This document shows, in pieces, positions 55,087 to 62,740 of a stretch of 64,000 nt of DNA. The translations under genes were made by a program, and so were the position numbers. The notes beneath the pieces are model-generated. The model ran no database searches. It was given only the letters and a program-made list of their open reading frames with translations, and had not been told where the DNA came from. Source of the stretch: an uncultured Clostridiaceae bacterium (lineage in GTDB: Bacteria; Bacillota; Clostridia; TANB77; CAG-508); the NCBI GenBank assembly GCA_947577025.1, contig CANPTO010000001.1, forward strand, positions 62,001 to 126,000, written 5' to 3'. Numbering within the stretch: the first letter of the stretch is position 1; each line of letters starts with the position of its first letter.

Positions 55087-55234
55087 GGTATAAGAACTAA
55101 ATTTTTAAAGTTCCTCTATGGAAGATATTTAACATGCAAAATTCTATTTATTGCTGCTTCCTTCCGGACCTGACAAGTTTCATAGGTCTGCACAAAAATA
55201 TCCTCCATACAAAAACTTCATTTTTTCTCATACC
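55087..55234 (-). ncRNA. ffs: Signal recognition particle RNA
   Basis: The minus strand contains the conserved SRP apical loop TCAGGTCCGGAAGGAAGCAG near 55152-55176. The stem extends through GGAGGATATTT / AAATATCTTCC to outer pairing of GGTATGAGAA with TTCTTATACC, giving a rod of about 148 nt. Ends are estimated from this pairing. Its place before dnaX is typical of Firmicutes. Confidence 0.93.
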
Positions 55235-55350
55235 TCATTTATTATATATGCTTTTTCTAATTTTAGCAAGTATTTTTTTAAATCTTGTTACTTTGTAAAG
55301 TAATTTATTGATACAATTCACAGTTATTGAATAATTTTAACTTATAATAT

Positions 55351-55399
55351 TTAAATAGTTAAGAGATATCCAGAAGCTTGATATCTCCTAATTATTTAA
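55351..55399 (-). terminator. Terminator of the 248-aa gene
   Basis: TTAAATAGTTAAGAGATATC (55351-55370) and its near complement at 55380-55399 form a 20-bp stem with two mismatches, 10 bp beyond the stop at 55409. Confidence 0.7.
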
Positions 55400-55408
55400 T
55401 TTATATTT

Positions 55409-56155
55409 TTAGACTTTTATCTTTTCTAAATAATATATAATATTATATAGTACCTTTACATTTGTTTTTGTTTCATATTTTCTATTATATAATATTGCAT
55501 TATATTCTTTATCTATATATAAAATATTTCCATTGTTAAAGTCTATTATATAATCTTTAGTAATTTCTTTTATTTCTTCTATATTATATATGTCTTTACA
55601 ATATTCAATAAATTTATCTATTTCTTTTGAATCTATTAATATTATTTCTTTTAAATCTCTATTTTTTATAGTTATTTTATCAGTTTTATACATTTTTATA
55701 TTTTCTTGTAATTTTATATCTATTATATTATATATATATTCAGATATTTCTTTTGGAACCAATGTTAAGTATTCTTTGTCTTCATATGAAATAATTATGA
55801 ATTCTTCTGCTTCTTTTTCTTTAGGTTGAAACATTAATTTTATTTTATCATTGATTATTAATATGTATTTTACATTTGTTTCTTTCTTTATTTCCAAAGC
55901 AAGTCCCGATTTTGAAAAATCTTTAAATTTATATTTTTTTAACATAATTTCTAAATGTTTTATTTCTGATGTTGAAAGCTCAAGTTCTAATGTTTTTGAT
56001 TCTTCTTTTTTATTTTCTATATAGTAATAAATTATTTTTGCATCACTAATTTTACCTATTTTCTCTGTATATTTTTTCATTTTAGCATTCACATAACAAA
56101 TTGAAATAATTGCAATAATTAATAATATAAAAATTATATAACACCTTTTCTTCAT
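55409..56155 (-). CDS. Membrane-anchored protein of unknown function
   Basis: The 248-aa product has an N-terminal hydrophobic anchor (about 5-22) followed by a long Lys/Ile/Glu-rich domain rich in predicted beta strands, probably outside the membrane. No motif recognised. The start ATG follows GGGGAAG. It lies 35 bp downstream of another single-anchor gene (56191-56931) in the same orientation, so the two probably form an operon. Codon use is like its neighbours. Confidence 0.7.
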   Translation of the reverse strand: MKKRCYIIFILLIIAIISICYVNAKMKKYTEKIGKISDAKIIYYYIENKKEESKTLELELSTSEIKHLEIMLKKYKFKDFSKSGLALEIKKETNVKYILIINDKIKLMFQPKEKEAEEFIIISYEDKEYLTLVPKEISEYIYNIIDIKLQENIKMYKTDKITIKNRDLKEIILIDSKEIDKFIEYCKDIYNIEEIKEITKDYIIDFNNGNILYIDKEYNAILYNRKYETKTNVKVLYNIIYYLEKIKV

Positions 56156-56190
56156 ATTTCTTCCCCTAATATAATCTTATACTATTCCTC

Positions 56191-56931
56191 CTATTTTTCT
56201 CTTTTAAAAATGTATTTATTAGTATCAGTTATCTCTAAGCTCGATTTGCCATTTTGTGTTATTTCTGATGGTGGTAAGTCTAATTTTATATTTGTTTTAT
56301 ATTTTTTTCCATTTGTATCTATTATAAAGTCAAAACTTACTGTAAATTTTATGTCTTCATCTGTTATTCCCATATCTTTTAACATTGTTCCGTCTATTAT
56401 CTTTTCTTCATTCATTATATTATATGTTCCTAGTTTTGTGTTTCCAAATGCTATTCCAATAATTCCACCTTGATTATTTATTTCTAAGGTTGTTGTATCA
56501 CTCTTGCTTGCGCCTTTATATGTTAAGGAATTTCCTTCTAATATATAATTATCTGAATATGTGAATTTCTTATTTTCAGTTGTATTTGGTATATATGTTT
56601 TTATATAACCTTTTTTTGGTGGTTTTGTTACCTCAATATTAGATATTTCTATATTTTTTATTGTAGCCTCTTTTTCATATTTTTCGTTCTTTTTTATTTC
56701 AAAATATATTCCATTATTTTGTACTATTTCATTTTCTAGTCCATCATTTGTTATTAGGTTATCTGAGCTTACTACCATACTTCCTATTACTATTTTTGAA
56801 AGTTTAAATGGCATATTTACTTCACCTTCTATACTATATTTATATGTTATTGTTATTGCTATAAATATTAATATTATTAATACTATAGCTGCTATGGATG
56901 TTTTTATTTTTTCTTTTATTTGATTTTGCAT
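56191..56931 (-). CDS. Single-anchor surface protein of unknown function
   Basis: The 246-aa product has a cytoplasmic Lys-rich start, one membrane helix (about 12-31) and an extracellular beta-rich domain, with text such as MPFKLSKIVIGSMVVSS and TYKGASKSDTTTLEINNQGG. ATG follows AAGGAGAG. I do not recognise a named family. Cell-envelope location is inferred from topology. Confidence 0.7.
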   Translation of the reverse strand: MQNQIKEKIKTSIAAIVLIILIFIAITITYKYSIEGEVNMPFKLSKIVIGSMVVSSDNLITNDGLENEIVQNNGIYFEIKKNEKYEKEATIKNIEISNIEVTKPPKKGYIKTYIPNTTENKKFTYSDNYILEGNSLTYKGASKSDTTTLEINNQGGIIGIAFGNTKLGTYNIMNEEKIIDGTMLKDMGITDEDIKFTVSFDFIIDTNGKKYKTNIKLDLPPSEITQNGKSSLEITDTNKYIFKREK

Positions 56932-57006
56932 TTAAGTCTCTCCTTCGTTTCTTTAGTATTCAATTTTAATTATTATAATACACTTTTATCATATCTTTTC
57001 AAGTTT

Positions 57007-57098
57007 TGGCGGAGTGAGTGGGATTCGAACCCACGTGCCATTTTGGATGGCTAACTGTTTTCGAGACAGCTTCGTTATGACCACTTCGATATCACTCC
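57007..57098 (-). tRNA. tRNA-Ser (anticodon CGA)
   Basis: On the minus strand the acceptor GGAGTGA (57092-57098) pairs with TCACTCC, followed by discriminator G and an encoded CCA (57007-57009). The anticodon loop CTCGAAA carries CGA at 57061-57063. A long variable arm (GCCATCC/AAAATGGC) and T arm GTGGGTTCGAATCCCAC mark a class II serine tRNA reading UCG. Confidence 0.96.
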
Positions 57099-57177
57099 AT
57101 TTTGTGTCTAATATATATTAAACACATTTTTTATTTTGTTTATAATTTTATATTTTTCTTATGCAAAGAAGGTCGTA

Positions 57178-57642
57178 TTAATTATTTACTTTTTTACTTT
57201 TTCTTAGTTCTTTAAAAAATTTTTGTAGGATACTTTCACACTCTTCTTTCAAAATTCCAGTTTTATATTCTACTTTATGATTAAATGGGTAATTTTCTAA
57301 AACATTTAAAATGCTTCCACAAGCTCCTGTTTTATAATCCATTGTTCCTATATAAAGTTTTCCAACTCTTGCTTGTATTATTGCTCCTGCACACATAGTA
57401 CATGGTTCTAGTGTTACATACATTTCACAATCTAGTAGTCTCCATGACTCTAATTTTTTACTTGCTTTTTGTATTGCTAAAATTTCTGCATGCTTTGTAG
57501 TGTCCTTTTTACTTTCCTTTAAGTTATGTGCTCTTGCTATAACTTGTCCATCTTTTACAATTACTGCTCCAACAGGTACCTCTAATTTATTATATGCTTT
57601 TCTTGCTTCTTTTAGAGCTTCTTTCATAAATTTTTCTTCCAT
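57178..57642 (-). CDS. tadA: tRNA adenosine(34) deaminase
   Basis: The 154-aa zinc deaminase has HAE (in TTKHAEILAIQ) and PCTMC (VTLEPCTMCAGAII) motifs, making inosine at the wobble position of tRNA-Arg(ACG). It lies upstream of the tRNA-Ser and dnaX region, as in many Firmicutes. Interesting because it acts on the CGN-reading tRNA: inosine reads CGU, CGC and CGA but not CGG. Confidence 0.95.
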   Translation of the reverse strand: MEEKFMKEALKEARKAYNKLEVPVGAVIVKDGQVIARAHNLKESKKDTTKHAEILAIQKASKKLESWRLLDCEMYVTLEPCTMCAGAIIQARVGKLYIGTMDYKTGACGSILNVLENYPFNHKVEYKTGILKEECESILQKFFKELRKSKKVNN

Positions 57643-58139
57643 TGTAACTCCTATTTACTTTTATATTCTGTACTAATATGTATTATCCTAAATATTTTGA
57701 TTACAGTTTATTTAATATTTTTAGTAGTATTAATTATATATTTATTTATATATTATTATCTTTCAATTGATTATCAGCTTCTTTTTCTCTTTCTTGTAAT
57801 AATTTAAACACATTATAACATTGTACATTTTATTATGCAACTTTATATTTTTGTCTTGTTTCTCCCTTTGTGTTCTACGTAAGTAACTACTTTTGACAGT
57901 GAAAGGTTATTTCTATATTACTACATTTTTACAGTTTATACAAGTAATATTTATGAAATGCCCCTGATAAAAAAGACCTTGATTTCCCTAAATTATCACC
58001 TTGACTATTAGCTATATAACTATTATAATATTTATTAACGATTAATATCGTATTAAAAACGATAAACCATATTAAAAGTTTATACTATTTAATATTTTTT
58101 TATAAATAGTCAATAATAAAATTATAGGAGGAACAAAAG
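57643..58139. other. Upstream region of the pilin-lectin gene
   Basis: About 500 bp of AT-rich sequence. A TTGACA at 57893-57898 with TATATT about 15 bp later could be a promoter toward the plus strand. A strong AGGAGG ribosome binding site stands at about 58125. No ORF or RNA recognised. Confidence 0.4.
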
Positions 58140-59618
58140 ATGATGCCAAAAATTAGAAATAGGAAATATCAATTTAAAAGGAATAATTTATCTTTTAATC
58201 CTGGAATTACCTTAATATCTCTTGTTATTACAATAGTATTGTTAATAATATTAGCAGGAATAGGAATAAATTTAGCCTTAGGAGAAAATGGGCTATTTAA
58301 TAAAGCAAAATATGCAAAAGAAAAGTATTTGAATGCACAAGTAGAAGAAGAAAAAGCATTGAATGAACTATATGAGGAATTAGGTTTACTAGGCAAGTTA
58401 CCTGAAAATACCCCTGAAACAGAAGCAGGAAAAATTGTAAGAATGCCGAATAGTTGGGAAACTACTTTGCCAGCATATGTATCAGATAAAGACGGAAAAG
58501 AAGTAATAGCAAGTAAAAAAGTAGCTAGTGTATATGCAGTAAGTGCAGGAAGTGGAAATACAATACCAGTACCACTAGGCTTCTACTATGTGGGAGGAAC
58601 AATAGACAGTGGAATAGTAATATCAGATAGTAAGGAAGATCAAAATAAATATGCAGGAAAGGAAGATGTAAGTAAAGAATTAAAAGGTAATCAATTTGTT
58701 TGGATTCCTTGTACCATAGATGAATATCATAAAATAGATTTTGGGAAAGAAAATGCAAAATGGGATATGGAAGGACATTCTTCTGAATATCCACAAATAA
58801 GAAAATATAGTGGTTTTTATATTGGAAGATATGAAGCAGGAGTAGCAACATTAAATAGTGAAAAGAAAGCAAATGGAGAGGCAAATCCATTTGATGATAG
58901 TGTAACATTTGAAGGAGGAAAATCATTATTTGAAGCAGTAACAATCCAAACAGGAATAAATGGTTGGAACTGGCAAAATTATGATTTCACAGCAAGAAAA
59001 ACAGGTTCGCCAGTAACAACAGGAACCAATAAAGCAACCGGAAATGTAGTAGTTAAAGCAGATAGTATACCATATTACCATGCAGATTATTATACAGCAG
59101 TAGAGATGAGCGAAAGAATGTATAGTAATAACAAGTATGTACAAAGTGGACTAGTAACAGGAACCCAATGGGATATGATGATGAAATATATGCAAGATAC
59201 AGGAAATGTAGATATATTAACATCAACATGGGGAAATTATGATAATGTATCATTAACAAATATAACTGGATACTACACAAATGTAAATTCTAGTGGAGCA
59301 ACAGATGGATTCAAAAATGCAGAAACATTATCAACAAACTCAGGAACAAGCTCATACGTATTATTAACAACAGGTTCAACTGAACAAGTAAAGAAAATGA
59401 ATTTATATGATGTAGCTGGAAACCTATGGGAGTGGACACAGGAAGCAGCATACTATAAAGACATAACATACACAAATGCAACATACAACACATACATGCT
59501 TCGTGGTGGTGCTTTCACCGATGCCTCTTCGACTGGCCCAGCAGCTTACCGTGGTTACAATTTTGCGCCTACTACCCACACTGGCTTCGGGTTCCGCCTT
59601 GCACTTTATCTTCAGTAA
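58140..59618 (+). CDS. Pilin-type N-terminus fused to a lectin/FGE-fold protein, likely DGR target
   Basis: The 492-aa product has a prepilin-like start (NPGITLISLVITIVLLIILAG, about 21-40, Gly then a hydrophobic helix), which would be cut and displayed by a type IV pilus-like or secretion system. A helical linker follows, then a large FGE/C-type-lectin-fold domain (about 140-492) with FVWIPCTIDEYHKI, YIGRYEAGVA and NLYDVAGNLWEWTQEA. The last 40 residues (from LRGGAFTDASSTGPAAYRGY to GFGFRLALYLQ) switch abruptly to GC-rich codons. LRGG(A/S)F...GPAAYR...GFRLA is the usual shape of variable regions of diversity-generating retroelements. The strong start is behind AGGAGG. The ligand is unknown. 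Confidence 0.8.
   Translation: MMPKIRNRKYQFKRNNLSFNPGITLISLVITIVLLIILAGIGINLALGENGLFNKAKYAKEKYLNAQVEEEKALNELYEELGLLGKLPENTPETEAGKIVRMPNSWETTLPAYVSDKDGKEVIASKKVASVYAVSAGSGNTIPVPLGFYYVGGTIDSGIVISDSKEDQNKYAGKEDVSKELKGNQFVWIPCTIDEYHKIDFGKENAKWDMEGHSSEYPQIRKYSGFYIGRYEAGVATLNSEKKANGEANPFDDSVTFEGGKSLFEAVTIQTGINGWNWQNYDFTARKTGSPVTTGTNKATGNVVVKADSIPYYHADYYTAVEMSERMYSNNKYVQSGLVTGTQWDMMMKYMQDTGNVDILTSTWGNYDNVSLTNITGYYTNVNSSGATDGFKNAETLSTNSGTSSYVLLTTGSTEQVKKMNLYDVAGNLWEWTQEAAYYKDITYTNATYNTYMLRGGAFTDASSTGPAAYRGYNFAPTTHTGFGFRLALYLQ
59491..59618 (+). other. Candidate DGR variable region
   Basis: From about 59497 to the stop at 59616-59618, base composition jumps to roughly half G+C, with codons CGT, GCC, TCG, CGC rare in the rest of the gene. 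Expected template repeat and reverse transcriptase are not in this window, so this is a candidate only. Confidence 0.5.
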
Positions 59619-59746
59619 AACTGAACGCTTACAGGTGAGTCAAAGATTTGGAATGCGCCAAAGTCTTTTACCTTATATCTGGACACTTTTTTTGAAACCT
59701 AGTAAAATCAATCTATTAAAGTCAAAAAATCCGTGTAGCAAAGTAG

Positions 59747-59782
59747 AAAAATCGTAAAATTAGATTTAATTTTACGATTTTT
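59747..59782 (+). terminator. Terminator after the pilin-lectin gene
   Basis: AAAAATCGTAAAATT (59747-59761) pairs perfectly with AATTTTACGATTTTT (59768-59782), ending in a T run on the plus strand. Confidence 0.9.
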
Positions 59783-60039
59783 ATGTAGAATGAGCATGCT
59801 TAAAATGATGGATGCCATCATATAAATTATGCAAAACAAAATCAAACATCATAGAAGACGAAATTGAACTTCAGCTTATACTCTTTTAATGGATTTGTAT
59901 AAGAATGCTTTGTTGTACCAACTCGCTTAACAAACGTAAAGTTCGTTTTTGGAACGTTTTGGTGATCCACAACCAAGCAAATCCTAAAATTTATTTTTAT
60001 GAAAGAAGAATTATAGCAATTTACAAAATAATTTAAATA

Positions 60040-60195
60040 TCAAAGGTTATCTAATAATTCTTTTCTGAAATTTATTAAATTAGAAAAGGCAACGTGAATA
60101 TTTTTTCTCTCAAGTCTTAATACACTTTCAGCCTTTTCTATAATTTCTTTTTGCAAAGGCATTGAAACAGTAACATCATTATTTCGTCCATTTTC
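60040..60195 (-). pseudogene. Degenerate antitoxin-like (ribbon-helix-helix) fragment
   Basis: An open minus-strand frame reads NNDVTVSMPLQKEIIEKAES, then RKNIHVAFSNLINFRKELL, ending at TGA 60040-60042. It resembles RelB/Arc-type antitoxins but has a stop just upstream and no suitable start. Downstream to 59790 no further gene is recognised. Confidence 0.35.
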
Positions 60196-60215
60196 ATATT
60201 ATACTTAAAAAATCG

Positions 60216-60256
60216 AAGCACTACAAACATTGTATTTATCAATATTTGTAGTGCTT
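60216..60256. terminator. Perfect hairpin upstream of the gene fragment
   Basis: AAGCACTACAAA (60216-60227) pairs with TTTGTAGTGCTT (60245-60256), 12 of 12 bp, with T-rich flanks. Confidence 0.6.
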
Positions 60257-60330
60257 TATATTCGTTTTATTTCGTCCACTTAATTCTCTTAAAAGCCACA
60301 AAAAAATTAATATAATATAATTTTTTACTA

Positions 60331-60561
60331 GGCTTCTACTATGTGGGAGGAACAATAGACAGTGGAATAGTAATATCTGATAATAAAGAGGATCAAAACA
60401 AATATGCTGGAATGGAAGATGTAAGCAAAGAATTAAAAGGTAATCAATTTGTATGGATACCTTGTACCATAGATGAATATCATAAAATAGACCTTGAAAA
60501 AGATAGTTGTAAATGGGATATGGAAGTTAGTGTGGTTATATATAAAAATAAAAAACAATGA
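60331..60561 (+). pseudogene. Partial copy of the pilin-lectin gene
   Basis: From GGCTTCTACTATGTGGGAGG onward the sequence repeats 58575-58780 with scattered substitutions (GGTIDSGIVISDNKEDQNKY, FVWIPCTIDEYHKIDLEKD), then diverges after KWDME and ends at TGA 60559-60561. No start codon or pilin segment precedes it and no lectin C-terminus follows. It is a truncated duplicate. Confidence 0.8.
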
Positions 60562-60619
60562 ATAAAACTTAACATTATAAATTTATTGTGATATACTAAT
60601 GACGAGGTGTAAAAAATTT

Positions 60620-62284
60620 ATGCAAAAATCATATGATGAATTGATTGATATTCTTTCTGAATTATTAAAACATCCAGAAAATGAATATATTGAATTTAAA
60701 AGAGCAGAAAATAATTTTGAAACAGACAAATTAGGAAAATATTTTTCAGCAATGTCTAATGAAGCCACTTTAAAAGATAAACAATATGGTTGGATTATTT
60801 TTGGAATTGATGATAAAACACATGAAATTTTAGGTACAAATTATTGTATCGAAAATAATTTCAATGGTATAAAAAAGCAAATTGCTGATAACACTACTGA
60901 TAATGTTTCTTTTTTAAATGTATATCCTATTATATATAATGATAAAAGAGTAATTATGTTTCAAGTGCCAGCAGCGGTAGGCACTCCAATAAATTGGAAA
61001 GGGTATCCATATGGAAGAACAGGCGAATCATTAGTAGCATTAGATGCAAGGAAAATTGAGCAAATAAAAGCAACTGCTAATTATGACTGGACTAGAAAAA
61101 TTATTGAAAATGCAACAATTAGTGATTTAAATGAAAGAGCAATAAAAGTAGCAAGAGAGCAATTTAAAATTAAAAATCAAGGAAAAGAAATTGCAGAAGA
61201 AATAGATGAATTGACAGATGAAGAATTTTTAAATAAAGCGAAAGTAACGATAAATGGAAAAATAACAAAAGCTGCTATGATACTTTTAGGCAAAAATGAT
61301 AAAGACTACTTGATAGAAGATTATAATCCAAAAATAACTTGGAAATTATATGATGAGAATAATGTTATAGATTATGAACATTTTGGAATACCATTTATTT
61401 TAAATGTAGAAAAAGTAAGAGAAAAAATTAGAAATTTGAGATATAGATATATGATTGGAGAAAATACTTTATTTCCAAAAGAAGTGGATCAATATGATAA
61501 TTTTACTCTACGTGAATTAATAAATAATTGTATTGTACATCAAGACTATAGAATAAATGGACCAATAAATGTAATGGAATATAAAGATAAATTAATTATA
61601 TCTAATCAAGGATATTTTATTCCAAAAACTGTTGAAAATGTATTGAAAGATGGTTTTTCATCGCCATATTATAGAAACCCGTTTTTAGCTACAGCTATGG
61701 TAAACTTAAATATGATTGATACTGTTGGTAGTGGAATTCGTAGGGTATTTAATAACCAAAAAACAAAATACTTTCCAATGCCAGATTATGATTTAGATAA
61801 TCAAAATTCTGTAAAAGTAACTTTGTATGGGAAAATTATAGATGAAAAGTATACGAGAATTCTTTTTGAAAAAACAGACTTAACAATTGAAAAAGTAGTA
61901 TTATTAGACCGAGTTCAAAAAGATTATCCAATTACAAAAGAACAAAGCGATTATTTAAAGAAAGATAATCTTATAGAAGGAAGATATCCTAGAATTTATA
62001 TTTCATCGAATATTGCTCAGATTGTTGATAAAAAAGTAGACTATATGGAAAATAAGGGATTAGGAAATAACTTTTATAAGGATTATATCGTTGACTATTT
62101 AAAGAAATTTAAGCAAGCAAGCAGAAGAGAGATTAATCAATTGATATACCCACGCTTACCTTTAAATTATTCAGATGAAGATAAAAAGAAAAAAGTTCAG
62201 TATTTATTAACAAGTTTAAGACAAAAAGATATGATTGTAAATATTGGGAGTGATACAAAACCAATATGGAAGTTAAAACAATGA
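60620..62284 (+). CDS. Schlafen AlbA_2 / divergent ATP-binding protein
   Basis: A longer start exists at 60599, but ATG 60620 (MQKSYDELIDILSELLKHPE) has GAGGTG upstream and gives the normal family start. The N-terminus is the AlbA_2 domain (about 20-150; NEYIEFKRAENN, GWIIFGIDDKTHEILGTNY, YPYGRTGESLVAL). The C-terminal part has the HATPase_c_4-like block (LRELINNCIVHQDYR, IISNQGYFIP, DTVGSGIRRVF). Such proteins act as transcription regulators or in phage/element defence; which one here is unknown. 554 aa to TGA 62282-62284. The same frame continues in a heptad repeat beyond the stop. Confidence 0.85.
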   Translation: MQKSYDELIDILSELLKHPENEYIEFKRAENNFETDKLGKYFSAMSNEATLKDKQYGWIIFGIDDKTHEILGTNYCIENNFNGIKKQIADNTTDNVSFLNVYPIIYNDKRVIMFQVPAAVGTPINWKGYPYGRTGESLVALDARKIEQIKATANYDWTRKIIENATISDLNERAIKVAREQFKIKNQGKEIAEEIDELTDEEFLNKAKVTINGKITKAAMILLGKNDKDYLIEDYNPKITWKLYDENNVIDYEHFGIPFILNVEKVREKIRNLRYRYMIGENTLFPKEVDQYDNFTLRELINNCIVHQDYRINGPINVMEYKDKLIISNQGYFIPKTVENVLKDGFSSPYYRNPFLATAMVNLNMIDTVGSGIRRVFNNQKTKYFPMPDYDLDNQNSVKVTLYGKIIDEKYTRILFEKTDLTIEKVVLLDRVQKDYPITKEQSDYLKKDNLIEGRYPRIYISSNIAQIVDKKVDYMENKGLGNNFYKDYIVDYLKKFKQASRREINQLIYPRLPLNYSDEDKKKKVQYLLTSLRQKDMIVNIGSDTKPIWKLKQ

Positions 62285-62287
62285 AAA

Positions 62288-62518
62288 TCTAAAGATAATT
62301 CAAAAAATTCTAAAGAGAATTCGAGAAAATCTAAAGAGAATTTAAAAAATTCTAAAGAGAATTCGAGAAAATCTAAAGAGAATTTAAAAGATTCTAAAGA
62401 GAATTCGAGAAAATCTAAAGAGAATTTAAAAGATTCTAAAGAGAATTCGAGAAAATCTAAAGATAATTCAAAAAATTCTAAAGAGAATTCGAGAAAATCT
62501 AAAGAGAATTTAAAAAAT
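62288..62518 (+). repeat. Eleven 21-bp repeats coding heptads, in frame after a TGA
   Basis: Eleven units of TCTAAAGA(G/T)AATT... with exact 21-bp period. In the frame of the preceding gene they read SKDNSKN, SKENSRK, SKENLKN and so on with no stop until TGA 62519-62521. Only the gene's own TGA at 62282 separates the two, so the array would be a charged helical tail of that protein if the TGA were read through or is a recent mutation. Confidence 0.9.
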
Positions 62519-62559
62519 TGAACAATATAAAGGAATAAAAATAAGTGTAAGGAAAAATT

Positions 62560-62736
62560 ATGGGTAAATTAGATGATAAAAATATATTGAGAAATGCAAG
62601 AATAAGTGAAGAACAAGCTAAACAATTTGCATATGAAATAACAGCAGAAATGATTAATTCATATGTAAATGAACATCAGTCCGAATATGAAGAATGGTTG
62701 AAAAAAGAAAAAAAATCTAGTAATAATGAGGAATAA
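62560..62736 (+). CDS. Small acidic protein, unknown
   Basis: The 58-aa product starts at ATG 62560 behind AAGGA and reads MGKLDDKNILRNARISEEQA, then an acidic helix and EWLKKEKKSSNNEE. Its stop lies 4 bp before the next start, so it is co-translated with it. No family recognised. Confidence 0.6.
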   Translation: MGKLDDKNILRNARISEEQAKQFAYEITAEMINSYVNEHQSEYEEWLKKEKKSSNNEE

Positions 62737-62740
62737 GTAA

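Noticed and set aside
59619-60330. DGR template repeat and reverse transcriptase next to the variable region
   Set aside because: No sequence resembling the variable region with A substitutions and no reverse transcriptase motif (such as YxDD) was seen.
62282-62284. Selenocysteine at TGA
   Set aside because: No SECIS-like hairpin seen directly after it and the downstream is a simple repeat; plain read-through or mutation is simpler.
62288-62518. CRISPR or simple satellite
   Set aside because: The period is 21 bp, a multiple of three, without spacers, and the frame stays open, so a coding repeat is more likely.
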